This document shows, piece by piece, positions 54,295 through 63,800 of a stretch of DNA of 64,000 nucleotides. The stretch's first letter is position 1. Every line of letters starts with the position of its first letter. Both the position numbers and the translations under genes were made by a program. The notes under the pieces were generated by a model, which was given only the letters and a program-made list of their open reading frames with translations, was not told the origin of the DNA and ran no database searches. The stretch comes from a virus, in IMG/VR virus record IMGVR_UViG_3300031997_000001, positions 62,001 to 126,000 of that record; one strand, given 5' to 3'.

Positions 54295-55803
54295 ATGATG
54301 GATGACAAACAAAAAGACATCCCGGTCGGCTTGCCCAGCAAGGAACCCGGAATAGATCCCCGGCTCCTCAACGTGTTCCACAAGCTTCGCGAGATCTGCA
54401 GGAAGCTCGGCATCGTAAACGACGAAGGGCGTCCCGACATCGACTTCGGTTCCGATGAAAAGGATGTCCAGATCTATATTCTGGGCCACGAACACGACGA
54501 AAAGATAGATAAGGTAAAGCAGGAACTGGAGCCCGTCGTCAGGGACAACAGGCTCCATCTGGACGTCGACAGCAACCAGCGGAAGGGTACTCTCTACAAA
54601 TTTACCCTGGCGTCCCTGGAGGCTAGGCCTCCCACCAAGGCAGAGAAGGAGTTGGCGGAGAACGACATGACACAGATCCAGGAAAGTCAGTATCAGTGGC
54701 CGGGCCGCGTGCACCTCGTCCCGACAACCGTCCTCCGGAAAGGAGTCCGGAATCCCATCCGGGTGACTGAGGACGTCGGCCGCCTGTCCGACATTGACGA
54801 CCTGTTTGACGAGCTCATCAAGGCAGCAAGACAGCAGGACGTAGAGCAGATCAACAGAGTCGGGTCGATGATGAAGCGCCTGGCTGAAGGAAGCGAGGCG
54901 CTGTCCAAGGTCATCATCGATGCCGTGAACTGTGCCGCCTATTTCGACGTCAACGACGTCGGCTACGCCTACGACAGGTTCCGGAAGGTCTTCTTCACGA
55001 AGCCCCTCGAGTCTCCGCTCTCCCGATTTACTGCAGGGAAGGATCAGGCGGTCGTCGTATCAGAACAGCTGGAAATCGAGAGCGAGCGGGGGACTTACGT
55101 CGTGCCGGCAGGGACCGTCGGCAGCGTCCAAAAGCCCGGCCGGCTCATGACGATCGCCTTCGAAGTGGACGGCAGCAAGCTCTTCGCGGACTTTTCGCCC
55201 GCTCTTGCTGGTAAATATCTGCGGCCCGTCTCGAGCAGGTTGGTTCACAGGCTGGATAGGCTACTCCTGTCAGAAGGGACTTCGGATCAGAAATATCCAG
55301 CGCATCAGCTCATCGGGTGGGCGGAGTTTGATAAGGCTGAAGAAATCGGACTTGATCCTGGCGAGCTGGAGCAAGTCCAATCCAAGATTCCGGCGCCGCG
55401 CGGGTTAGATGACCTGATCCTCCCGAAGGATCTGTTAGAGAAAATGGAGAAGATGCGGACAGAGGACCCCACAAGGTTTCAGTTGTGCAGGGTCCTCCTA
55501 ATCCTGTACGCGCTCAGCATGAAGTATTCCTCGGATGGCGAGCCCAATATCTGGGGCGCTATCATGGCCGCTGAGGACATCCTTCCCAAGACTAAGACCA
55601 GTGGGGGTCGCGGAGGAAGCTCCAACGAAGCCTATGTGGAAGCGCGAAACATGCTCGTGAGCATCTTCGAGAAGGCAATCGGACAACGCCTTTCTAGGGA
55701 TTCAGAAGAGAGAAAGGCTTTCCTGGAGAGCTGGCCTGGGACAGGCGGCAAGGAAGTAAAGACTCCGCTCAAGGGCCATCTCTTTCTGCCGTCTACTGAC
55801 TGA
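54295..55803 (+). CDS. Hypothetical protein, probable virion component
   Basis: A 502-residue protein starting MMDDKQKDIPVGLPSKEPG; a weak leader AAAATATTCA precedes it. It contains a helical core (DIDDLFDELIKAARQQDVEQ), a beta-barrel-like segment resembling an SH3 fold (GTYVVPAGTVGSVQKPGRLM), and a C-terminal helical part with a loop TKTSGGRGGSSNEAYVEARN. It heads the plus-strand tail cluster. No family recognised with confidence. Confidence 0.5.
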   Translation: MMDDKQKDIPVGLPSKEPGIDPRLLNVFHKLREICRKLGIVNDEGRPDIDFGSDEKDVQIYILGHEHDEKIDKVKQELEPVVRDNRLHLDVDSNQRKGTLYKFTLASLEARPPTKAEKELAENDMTQIQESQYQWPGRVHLVPTTVLRKGVRNPIRVTEDVGRLSDIDDLFDELIKAARQQDVEQINRVGSMMKRLAEGSEALSKVIIDAVNCAAYFDVNDVGYAYDRFRKVFFTKPLESPLSRFTAGKDQAVVVSEQLEIESERGTYVVPAGTVGSVQKPGRLMTIAFEVDGSKLFADFSPALAGKYLRPVSSRLVHRLDRLLLSEGTSDQKYPAHQLIGWAEFDKAEEIGLDPGELEQVQSKIPAPRGLDDLILPKDLLEKMEKMRTEDPTRFQLCRVLLILYALSMKYSSDGEPNIWGAIMAAEDILPKTKTSGGRGGSSNEAYVEARNMLVSIFEKAIGQRLSRDSEERKAFLESWPGTGGKEVKTPLKGHLFLPSTD

Positions 55804-55811
55804 GGAAAACC

Positions 55812-56279
55812 ATGCAATCTCACCAGATGACCAGCGTGCAGCGAAGGGCCGTTGCGAAGTCCCTTATGGAGCAGACCATCACGTCTGACGTCCTGAGGGA
55901 CTGGATCGAGAAGCTGCGGGAAGCCTTCGACAGGACGATGCTTTATAAGAACTTCGTCGAGGGCCTCGCGGTGGAAGCCCTTGAAGAGTACATCATAGAG
56001 CACCCGGAAGACAGGGATCGGGCCACGGCTATCCGCGAGCCTATCAAGGAGCTCGTTGCTCAGGCACAGATCGTCAACAAGCTCCTGATCGACATCGACC
56101 AGAAGATCGGAAGGCCCTCGTCCGCGGAGAAGGCGTCCACCGAGGCTGGTGGAGGTCAGGTTCCTGTGGATTCAGAGGTGCCTGAGATCCCAGCAGCTGG
56201 AGCTGAGGAAGGCGAGGCCGTAGCGGAGCCAGAGGCTGAGGAACCCGAAGCCGAGGAAGAAGCTGAAGAGGAAACTTAG
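55812..56279 (+). CDS. Hypothetical protein with acidic tail
   Basis: A 155-residue protein with an N-terminal helical part (MTSVQRRAVAKSLMEQTITS) and a Glu/Ala/Pro-rich tail of about 40 residues that is surely disordered. GAGGAAAAC precedes its ATG. Acidic tails are found in phage chaperones and scaffolds; function unknown. Confidence 0.55.
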   Translation: MQSHQMTSVQRRAVAKSLMEQTITSDVLRDWIEKLREAFDRTMLYKNFVEGLAVEALEEYIIEHPEDRDRATAIREPIKELVAQAQIVNKLLIDIDQKIGRPSSAEKASTEAGGGQVPVDSEVPEIPAAGAEEGEAVAEPEAEEPEAEEEAEEET

Positions 56280-56291
56280 TATCTCACCTTC

Positions 56292-57857
56292 ATGCTAAGT
56301 GCAAAACAGAATACAAGACTTCAACCTTATTTATGTCAAATCTCAGACGATTTAGTCGATGCTAAAAAGTCTGATTCCGTTCATATCTGTTGTAAGAGTT
56401 GCGGATCAGCAAATCTTGTTAAAATAGATAGTATTCTAGTTAGGTCGCGACAGAATGGTGGATTATTTGAATGCAAGAAATGCCGATGTAATAATCCGGT
56501 TTTTAAAAACAAATTGTCAAGTCTGATAAAAGATCGATGGCGATCAGGCACTTACAAATCTGACGTTGCCCTAAGAAGATCAGCTTGCCTCAAGCCTGTG
56601 CTCTCTGAGCGTTCAAGATTGCTTTGGCGTAGGCCAGGATTCAGAGACAAGGTTGTATCGTCCATTGATCGTACCAAAATCGCAAATGGCACTAAACTTG
56701 CCATGGTCTCAAAAAAGGCGGGTATATCCCTCCACAGTAGGGAGATGTGGGGTAAGCCTGGGCACCGACAAAAGATGGCAAATCTTGCTGTAGAGCGATG
56801 GCAGAATGAGTCATATAGGAACAAGACGCTTGTTGCGATGAGAGATCCATCCAGCAGAGCTAAGATAAGCGAATCTGCAAAGAGAAGCTGGCAAAATATC
56901 AACTATAGACAACAACGGGCAGAATTCAATTCCAGGATTCCAAGGACTTCGTCAATTCAGGAAACGCTTTATTCTACATTGGACGATCTTAAAATCCAGC
57001 ATTTTAGAGAATACAAAGACAAACCTTCTGATCCACAATGCGTCATAGGGCCTTATACGTTCGATTGTGTGATCCCGAGAAGCGGACGACCAACACTTCT
57101 AATAGAATGTCAAGGGGAATATTGGCATAGGCTTGAGAACAATAGGGAACGAGACGAGAGGAAAGCAGCCTATATAAACAACAACTTCTCGGGGCTCTAC
57201 GAGATTAAGTATCTGTGGGAGCATGAGTTTCAAAACGTCGGCAAAATCACAGAAGCGCTAAAATATTGGTTGAATCTTCATAAAATCGAATTAATAGGGT
57301 TTAATTTTTCTGAAGTAAGCGTCAGAAAATGCCAGGCCCATGAATGCGACATGCTGCTTGCAAAATATCACTATCTAGCAGGACCCGGTCGCTACGGCAT
57401 TATGTTTGGGGCGTTTTTAAAAGACGAACTTATTGGTTGTTGCATCTTCTCACCCACACTCCGACAGAATATCGACACGCTGGGCTTTAATGCCGAAGAA
57501 GTCCGAGAATTATCCAGGCTTTGTATTCATCCACGGTATCAGAAATATAATTTCGCATCCTGGCTTATAAGTCAATCGCTTAAGCAACTGGATAAGAAAT
57601 ACAAACTTATCATAGCATATTCTGACACGACGTTTAATCATTTAGGTTCGGTCTACAAAGCCAGCAACTTCACCAAAGACAAAACCATAAGGCCTGACTA
57701 TTGGTATGTAGATGCAAACGGTTGGGTTATGCACAAGAAAACTCTGTATAATTCAGCGAAAAAGATACGGATGGCAGAATCAGAATACGCCCGACTCCAC
57801 GGATATTCCAAGGTATTTGGGAAAGAGAAATTTAGGTACGTCTTCAAAAGGGCCTAG
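56292..57857 (+). CDS. Homing endonuclease (Vsr/EDxHD-like) fused to a Mom-like GNAT domain
   Basis: A 521-residue protein in A+T-rich DNA between tail genes. Parts: a zinc ribbon (CCKSCGSAN near 33 and CKKCRCN near 61); four DNA-binding-type repeats (LWRRPGFRDK, MWGKPGHRQK, RWQNESYRNK, SWQNINYRQQ, about 110-208); a nuclease fold of the Vsr/EDxHD kind with YTFDCVIPRSGRPTLLIECQ and GEYWHRLENNRERDERKAAY (about 250-320); then about 345-500 a GNAT-like domain with ELSRLCIHPRYQKYNFASWL and IIAYSDTTFNHLGSVYKASN, which resemble Mom-type DNA-modification acyltransferases. The nuclease suggests mobility; the second domain could modify DNA or be a leftover. Family calls rest on motif recall. Confidence 0.72.
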   Translation: MLSAKQNTRLQPYLCQISDDLVDAKKSDSVHICCKSCGSANLVKIDSILVRSRQNGGLFECKKCRCNNPVFKNKLSSLIKDRWRSGTYKSDVALRRSACLKPVLSERSRLLWRRPGFRDKVVSSIDRTKIANGTKLAMVSKKAGISLHSREMWGKPGHRQKMANLAVERWQNESYRNKTLVAMRDPSSRAKISESAKRSWQNINYRQQRAEFNSRIPRTSSIQETLYSTLDDLKIQHFREYKDKPSDPQCVIGPYTFDCVIPRSGRPTLLIECQGEYWHRLENNRERDERKAAYINNNFSGLYEIKYLWEHEFQNVGKITEALKYWLNLHKIELIGFNFSEVSVRKCQAHECDMLLAKYHYLAGPGRYGIMFGAFLKDELIGCCIFSPTLRQNIDTLGFNAEEVRELSRLCIHPRYQKYNFASWLISQSLKQLDKKYKLIIAYSDTTFNHLGSVYKASNFTKDKTIRPDYWYVDANGWVMHKKTLYNSAKKIRMAESEYARLHGYSKVFGKEKFRYVFKRA

Positions 57858-57860
57858 AAC

Positions 57861-58937
57861 ATGCGAATCATCGCTGGCGAAGAAGTCCAAAAGACTTACA
57901 AGGGCGTGATCGAGTTCGAGCTCCGTGATCGCGCTGGCCGCTTGATCAGGCGGTGGTGCGAGCCGAACATCGTCAAAATCTTCGCCAAGGAGATCCTGTC
58001 TCACCGGATGTTCCATAGCAAGGTGTGGGACCCGAACGGCGGGACCGGCAGCGGTGCCTGGGTAGCCTCTGACGTCGATCCGACAGGCGAATTCGCGGCC
58101 AAATACATCCTGCTGGGTGCCAGCTTCGACGCGGATGGCGTGCCTCTGGACACGAACGATCCGCGGTTCTACACGATGGACCCGATTACCAACAAGCCAG
58201 TGCCTGTTCGGCTGGATGTCGGGGCTGACAATGACGGCGGACTTATCAACCCAATTCCCCTGTCGGATCCTTTCAGGCCTCTGAAGAAGATCGAGAACAT
58301 CGGATTCGAGGCGTCCTACCAGCCGTCCAGCGTGCCGCTGCTCCAGGACGACGTCCGCGCGATGAACAACATCGTGCTTCTGGAGACGACGGTCCGGACG
58401 GATGAGTACAATGGCTTCGTCAGCGGGAGTTCTGGCAGCGCCACCAGCAGTCCCGGAAGCGACTACTTCACGATTACGGAAGTCGCCCTGGCGGCCGGCA
58501 TCGAGATCGACTTCCTGCCGAGGTGTGAGATTACGCCAGAGGAGCTGTTCCTCCAGGGCGTGGGCGGAGTTCTTGCGGGGAACGCCATTCCTGCTACGGC
58601 CACCGGCACGGATACGATCACGCTGGATTCCGACCCGTCGGTCATCAAGGAAGGCGACCAGATCAAGATCGTGGAAGCAGGCGGCAGCGCCGGCGAGGGC
58701 TCTTCTGGCGAGCTCGGCCAGGTCAGCCCCTTCTATCTCGTCATCGCCAAGCAGCCGTCTGGAAGCGACGTTCAGCTGGACCGCGTACCGGTGAACAGCA
58801 GCAACGTGCCCCTGACGGGATCGGTTGGCGTGTTCAGGTCGACGCTCCGTTTGTTCAGCCACAGAATACTTAGTACCCCAGTGCGTAAATCAAATGACGT
58901 TGAACTTCTGATCAGATGGCGCGTGATCTATGCATAA
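57861..58937 (+). CDS. Probable tail/virion structural protein
   Basis: A 358-residue beta-rich protein (YKGVIEFELRDRAGRLIRRW; DYFTITEVALAAGIEID; TLRLFSHRILSTPVRKSNDV) ending VELLIRWRVIYA. A Ser-Gly linker (GSSGSATSSPGS) separates two parts. It starts 3 bases after the endonuclease stop and belongs to the tail cluster. No catalytic motif; a baseplate or tail-tip role is inferred from composition and position. Confidence 0.5.
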   Translation: MRIIAGEEVQKTYKGVIEFELRDRAGRLIRRWCEPNIVKIFAKEILSHRMFHSKVWDPNGGTGSGAWVASDVDPTGEFAAKYILLGASFDADGVPLDTNDPRFYTMDPITNKPVPVRLDVGADNDGGLINPIPLSDPFRPLKKIENIGFEASYQPSSVPLLQDDVRAMNNIVLLETTVRTDEYNGFVSGSSGSATSSPGSDYFTITEVALAAGIEIDFLPRCEITPEELFLQGVGGVLAGNAIPATATGTDTITLDSDPSVIKEGDQIKIVEAGGSAGEGSSGELGQVSPFYLVIAKQPSGSDVQLDRVPVNSSNVPLTGSVGVFRSTLRLFSHRILSTPVRKSNDVELLIRWRVIYA

Positions 58938-59011
58938 TGTTTGGCGACTTCCTGCCTGACAGAATCCCCAGGCGTATCTCAATAGGAGAACAACCCCTAA
59001 GGAGATACGCC

Positions 59012-59431
59012 ATGCAGCTTGGGTCAAAGTCCGCACAGGCCGCACAGACCGTCCCCAAGTGGTCCTGCAAATCCCACCAGCTCACGCAGAAGGAAATCGA
59101 GAAGCGGGAGAAGAACCAGCCACCTTACGTCTTCACTTGGTGGCAGGAAGACACCCTCCAATGCCCCAAGTGCAAGCGCAAAGTCGTCGCAATGCACAAG
59201 CCGGACCAGCCGATCCAGTGTCGGGTCTGCTGGGTGAAGATTCTAAAGAGCGTACCCATCATGGTCCCGGTCAAGAAGAAGGATGGCTCACCCATCCCTA
59301 CATCCTTTGCGCTCAACGTCGAAGTCACCAAACAGGAATTCGACAAGATTGCTGGTGGTACGGAAGCCAAGTCCGCTACGACCTCAATCGTCTGGACTGA
59401 CAAGAAGTCGAAGAAGGGAAAGAAGAAATGA
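59012..59431 (+). CDS. Small zinc-ribbon protein, Lys-rich tail
   Basis: A 139-residue protein with AAGGAG at 58999-59004, seven bases before the ATG, which decides this start over one at 58916. It has a zinc ribbon LQCPKCKRK...IQCRVCWVK near 65-90 and a Lys-rich tail (DKKSKKGKKK). The 74-base gap before it holds no other feature. Function unknown. Confidence 0.6.
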   Translation: MQLGSKSAQAAQTVPKWSCKSHQLTQKEIEKREKNQPPYVFTWWQEDTLQCPKCKRKVVAMHKPDQPIQCRVCWVKILKSVPIMVPVKKKDGSPIPTSFALNVEVTKQEFDKIAGGTEAKSATTSIVWTDKKSKKGKKK

Positions 59432-59658
59432 CTGTCTATTCGATCCGGTGCTTCAAGGATGGGAAACGGAAGCTGACGCACAAGCTGACCCGGCGGGAAG
59501 CGCGGATATTCCGCGAGGCCGCGCGGACTTTGCAACTCTATCTGACAAAGACGTATCATCGCCGGGAATGCGCTCATCGCAGACAAGTTCGCATTCATCG
59601 ATGCGTCCAGTGCGGTGGTACTGGTTATTGCCTTCCTGTGGACTACGTGGAGGGTTGA
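59428..59658 (+). CDS. Small basic protein with CxxCGGTGxC motif
   Basis: A 76-residue protein overlapping the previous gene as ATGA. RRECAHRRQVRIHRCVQCGG then TGYC resembles a half zinc finger of the DnaJ type (CxxCxGxG). Arg-rich. Function unknown. Confidence 0.55.
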   Translation: MTVYSIRCFKDGKRKLTHKLTRREARIFREAARTLQLYLTKTYHRRECAHRRQVRIHRCVQCGGTGYCLPVDYVEG

Positions 59659-59661
59659 GCC

Positions 59662-59811
59662 ATGTTGGGTCCAGAATGGGATGACTTCGCGGACTTGCTA
59701 CCCACCGTGTACGGCTGGTACCAGTGGCGCGTGCCGTGGGGGTACAAGAAGGTGTTCGCAGTGGCAAAGCCATACGTACATCCGGCGATAGCCTTTGGAC
59801 CAAAGGATTAA
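59662..59811 (+). CDS. Very small protein (49 residues)
   Basis: A short frame between two genes, starting MLGPEWDDFADLLPTVYGWY 3 bases after the previous stop and ending in TAA 1 base before the next ATG. Trp/Tyr-rich, with a Pro/Gly end. The exact fit between its neighbours supports it as a real gene. Function unknown. Confidence 0.5.
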   Translation: MLGPEWDDFADLLPTVYGWYQWRVPWGYKKVFAVAKPYVHPAIAFGPKD

Positions 59812-59812
59812 C

Positions 59813-60139
59813 ATGACCCTGAAGGAAGAACTCCAGCACCTGCTCAACAAATGCTGCGCCGAGAACGCCTCGAACACGCCGGACTTCATCCTGGCGGAGT
59901 ACCTCTACGACTGCCTCAAGGCGTTCGAGAAGGCCTCCAACGCCAGGGAGAAGTGGTACGACGTCAAGCTCGAGCCAGGCCAGGATATGCGTAACCTGGA
60001 AGATGCCTTACGTCGAGGACTCCCCGTCTGCTACGAGAGCAATTGTCAGTGCAAGGCTTTACATTTCAGTCGGCCAAGGGAATCACCGCTGATGTTATCA
60101 GATGACGACGGGCACCTTAATCCCCCGCAAATGCCATGA
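59813..60139 (+). CDS. Hypothetical protein
   Basis: A 108-residue protein starting MTLKEELQHLLNKCC at 59813; an ATG at 59795 lies inside the preceding tiny gene and is less likely. The first half is helical (ILAEYLYDCLKAFEKASNAR), and the end is polar and Pro-rich. Some residues (Cys/His near 80) might bind metal. Coupled to the next gene by ATGA. Function unknown. Confidence 0.55.
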   Translation: MTLKEELQHLLNKCCAENASNTPDFILAEYLYDCLKAFEKASNAREKWYDVKLEPGQDMRNLEDALRRGLPVCYESNCQCKALHFSRPRESPLMLSDDDGHLNPPQMP

Positions 60140-60363
60140 TCCGGTTCATTATCCAGCTTGTTTCCAACATCTACGGCGTGTACAGGAATCTCTTTATCCG
60201 GGCATTCCAGTGCGCCCTTCTGGGGGTGGTGGCCTACTTCTCCTTCAACTGGTGCGTCGCTCCCATGCTCCACCTGGATAGGGTGGAATTCTTCCAAGTC
60301 GTCGGCACGCTCCTGCTGATCGTCATCCTGAAGCTAACCTGGCTGCTCGAGAAGGGCAAATGA
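60136..60363 (+). CDS. Small membrane protein
   Basis: A 75-residue protein with two hydrophobic segments, FQCALLGVVAYFSFNWCVAP and VVGTLLLIVILKLTWLL, the rest short polar loops with a Lys-rich end. Size and topology resemble small holins or envelope-associated phage proteins. Linked by ATGA overlaps to genes on both sides. Function unknown. Confidence 0.6.
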   Translation: MIRFIIQLVSNIYGVYRNLFIRAFQCALLGVVAYFSFNWCVAPMLHLDRVEFFQVVGTLLLIVILKLTWLLEKGK

Positions 60364-60764
60364 CCTGGGCGCCAGAGTTGTCCAATCCTAGCCTCGACAC
60401 CGGCGTGATCGACAAGATCAAGCCCGGTAAAATCGTTGTCCCCGAGTTCAAGAACTTCGTCATGCCGCTCATAAGGAAAGTAGCTCCCCAGCTCATTGCG
60501 GCAGATCTCGTGTCGGTCCAGCCCATGACGGCCCCGGCCGGAATGATTTTCTTCCAGCGGTATAGGTACGGTGCCGCGCCGATCATCATTGTCAAGCGGA
60601 CCATCCCGAACGTCTTTGGGCAGATCGGCGGCCGGATCCTCGAGGAACCCGACGAGCGCCAGGAGCCAGAAATCTGGGTACCGGAGCCGGAACCGCCGCG
60701 CAAGACAATCATCTTCGTGCCTAGCAATTTCGGCACCTTCCCGGTCAGGCACCTAGAAGCCTAG
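60360..60764 (+). CDS. Short protein resembling a segment of T4-type major capsid protein gp23
   Basis: A 134-residue protein. Residues about 34-70 (MPLIRKVAPQLIAADLVSVQ then PMTAPAGMIFFQRYRYG) line up with a conserved stretch I recall from T4-like gp23, with matching R..P.LIA.D...VQPM..P.G..F..R..YG. gp23 is about 520 residues, so this is only a piece. The remainder is Pro/Glu-rich (ILEEPDERQEPEIWVPEPEP). It could be a decayed capsid copy, a small protein mimicking the capsid contact, or chance. It is not the major capsid gene. Confidence 0.5.
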   Translation: MTWAPELSNPSLDTGVIDKIKPGKIVVPEFKNFVMPLIRKVAPQLIAADLVSVQPMTAPAGMIFFQRYRYGAAPIIIVKRTIPNVFGQIGGRILEEPDERQEPEIWVPEPEPPRKTIIFVPSNFGTFPVRHLEA

Positions 60765-60803
60765 TACCTCTGCCATCACGTGCGTCTGACGACCTCCAGA
60801 TAG

Positions 60804-60813
60804 CAAATATATC
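60804..60813 (+). promoter_or_regulatory. AAATATATC element just ahead of the baseplate gene
   Basis: CAAATATATC on the plus strand, 3 bases before the ATG at 60817, identical to the decamer at 28032-28041. It lies in a 52-base gap with no Shine-Dalgarno evident. Confidence 0.35.
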
Positions 60814-60816
60814 GTG

Positions 60817-63800
60817 ATGGCAAATAACTATACCAGCCTCACTCTAGAAAGCCGATATGACCCGAGCTTCTACCTATTCCCTATTAACAATGCGCGGACC
60901 GGCTACCAGCCGGTCTGGATTCCTACCCTTCTAGTCGAGCCCGCCAAGCGGGACCCGAATACGGGTCTGACCATCTCCGGGTCTGGTGTCCTGTCCCTGG
61001 AATTTTATGTGGAAGACGCCCCGAACCTCCGCGCCCCCGTTGCCGGGTACGACCACCGCGGCATCTTCAACCCGGAATTCGTCCTCTTCAAGATCACCGT
61101 CAGTGAGGAACAGAAGCTCCAGAACCTGATCAACCTGGACGGGCTTGCCTTCCACCAGGGATCGCCAACCGGACCTATCGTATCGTTCGAAGACGCGAAG
61201 GACGGCGACTACTTCGAATTCTCCATCAAGAAGAACCAGGCGGCCGCGCTGGTACCGTACTTCACGGATGCCGACTACTATGACCTTTCCGCCTTCGAGA
61301 TCACGACGAGGGAGCTGCCGCCTAACCATTACAACTTCATCTGGCAGGCAAGCTATTACCACCGCGTGCTCTCTGCGGATAATGAATTCAAGTGCGTCGA
61401 CCAGACGTCGGTCAGGCTCACGAACCTCCGCGTGAACTTCGCCCATCCCGGCGAGGTCCACAAGGAGATGGTGGATAAGACGCCGCCCCTCTACTTTTCA
61501 GAAGAGGCGCTGGCTGACGATCCGCTGGTGAGGTTCTACAGGCCGTTCGCGGACGTTCTCCAGGACATCTTCGACGAGCACTCGCTGCTGAGGGGCATCA
61601 ACTGGATTTCCAAGATTCCGGCCCAGATGATTCCCTATCTGGCCTACCTCATCGGCTGGGACTTGCCGACGTTCCCGAACCAGGACCTCCAGTCGGCCGA
61701 CAAGATCCGCCGTGCGATCCTCCGGAACGCGACAAAGCTCCAGAAGCTCAAGAGCTCGCGCCGGGCGATCTATGAGCTGTTTGAGATCTTCGGATACACG
61801 GTCGACCTGGTGAACACCTACTTCCTCGTCAACGGCGACGGAAGGCTCGACGTCGTCGCCCCGGATGAAACGGCCCCCAAGAAGTTCGCCGGCCAAAGCG
61901 TGATTACCTCTGAAGTCTGCCAGCTGGAGCCGCTGATTGCCTCATTCTCTGACACGGGTAGGCCGTTTGGCGGGCTCTCCGTCCCGCTTATGTATCCGCC
62001 CAAGAGCGACATCATCACGATCAACGCCTACCTCGTGGCAGACGGCTCTCCTGCGGATGCGACGCTCTCCGCGGCGATTAACGGCCTGGAAGGGAGTCCT
62101 GACGCGCTCAACGAGCCCGTTTGCATGCGCGTGGGCGGAAGCATCGTCCCGCACAGCCTGCAGGTCCAGCTGGCCGGGGAGACGCTTCTGGGACACGCGT
62201 CGGTGACGATCGACGCAAAGACGGGCCAGCCCCTTTCCGAGAATAAGGACAAGGGACTTCCTACGATCGGCAAGCGGAGCATCGGATACGATCCGCGGAC
62301 GAACGTCATGATCGTCGGCTTTGACGGGTCGGTCGACTTCTCCGGCGGCGAGAAGATGTACGTCTTCGCCTCGTACGAGAGAGTCGCCCTTACGTTCAAT
62401 CCGCCGTCTCTTCAGTGGCGCCAGTCCAACAGGTTCGATGTGGACTTCACGTCCAAGGTCGACCAGAACGTCGATCCCAAGGTCCTGGACTATCTGATTA
62501 ACTTCCTGTTCAAGCTCAAGGCCTTCCACTCGCTCCTTAGGAAGATCATTTTCCCTGTCAACCTGACGGAAGTCTACGACGTTACCGACTTCACGGCCGG
62601 CGGGGCTAACAGGCAGAAACCGGGGACTGACGCCGGCGACCTCCAGGTCCCGCCACCCATCATCCCAACGGGGACGTATGGAAGCAACATCCCGTGCGCC
62701 GACACCAACCTCAACTACAAGCAGAGCGACCTCGATCTCAGGAAGGCGATTCTCGACGGGCTCGAGGAAGAACATGCGGCGTGGAAGGCTTTCGATTCGC
62801 GTTCGATTCCTCCCAGCCTGAAGCCGATCATCGACAGCCTGACCCGGGTGCCTTATTATGAGCCGACCCGGGCTGAATGCAAGTATAACCCCTACGGTCA
62901 GGACAGGGTAGTCACTGATAAGACAGTGGACCTGGATCATCAGCCTGACAACCGGGCGAGCGTGTGCGACCTGGCCCAGAAACCGGTACCGGACTATTCT
63001 TACGTCGGTCGCGTCAAGGCGTTCGTCGACGCCGAAGACGTCCTGGACCTTACGGAGCTCGTGAGGTGCCGGCCCTGCAGGCTCATGGGCGGCAAGGGCA
63101 TCTACATCATCACGCCCAATCCCTGGCAGGTGGACTGGGGAAACACCCTCAGGCAGCGCGGCCAGCAAGGTAGCCGATACTTGGGCAATCTCTATAGGGC
63201 GTACAACGCGCCGAGTGAGCTAATCCACTACACTCACAGCCCGTTCAACCATCTGGACGACTTCAAGAAGCTGTCCTATCTCGCCATCCAGCGGCCGTCG
63301 CTGGACATCGACAAGGACAACTGGTTCATGCCGGGGCACAGGCACCCGTACGCCTACGCCCTCGAGCACGACTTCACGCACCCCGACTATACGGCCAGGC
63401 CGTGGGACGATGCTTATTCGCTGATCACCTGCCAGGAAAACAAGTTAGACCAGAATTTGCTCAATGCCAGGATCGAGATCATCCACGGCGAAGAATTCCT
63501 CGTCTTCGATTCCGTTCAACTGGGATACCAGGGGAACGGTTTGGTCCCGGACATTTCATCCTACGGTGACCAGGAGGCAAGACCCTTCAAGATCACGCAC
63601 TCAATCTATGTCGAACAGGAAACCAGGCCCTGGGTCTCGTTCACTGGGGTGACTGAGACGACCGTCGCCTGCATCAAGCCGACGGATTCCATGTGGGTGG
63701 CCGGCCTCTTCAAGTCGGCCACGGGCGTAGGCGACTACATCGGTGGCTATCCGGCGGACCAGTCCGTCATGAGCATCGAGACGTCAGCCGGATCAGGCCC

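Noticed and set aside
58916-59011. Start at 58916 for the zinc-ribbon gene
   Set aside because: AAGGAG lies seven bases before the ATG at 59012, and the extension overlaps the end of the upstream structural gene.
60360-60764. Major capsid protein gene
   Set aside because: Only a segment of about 37 residues resembles gp23, and the protein is far too short to form an HK97-fold capsomer.
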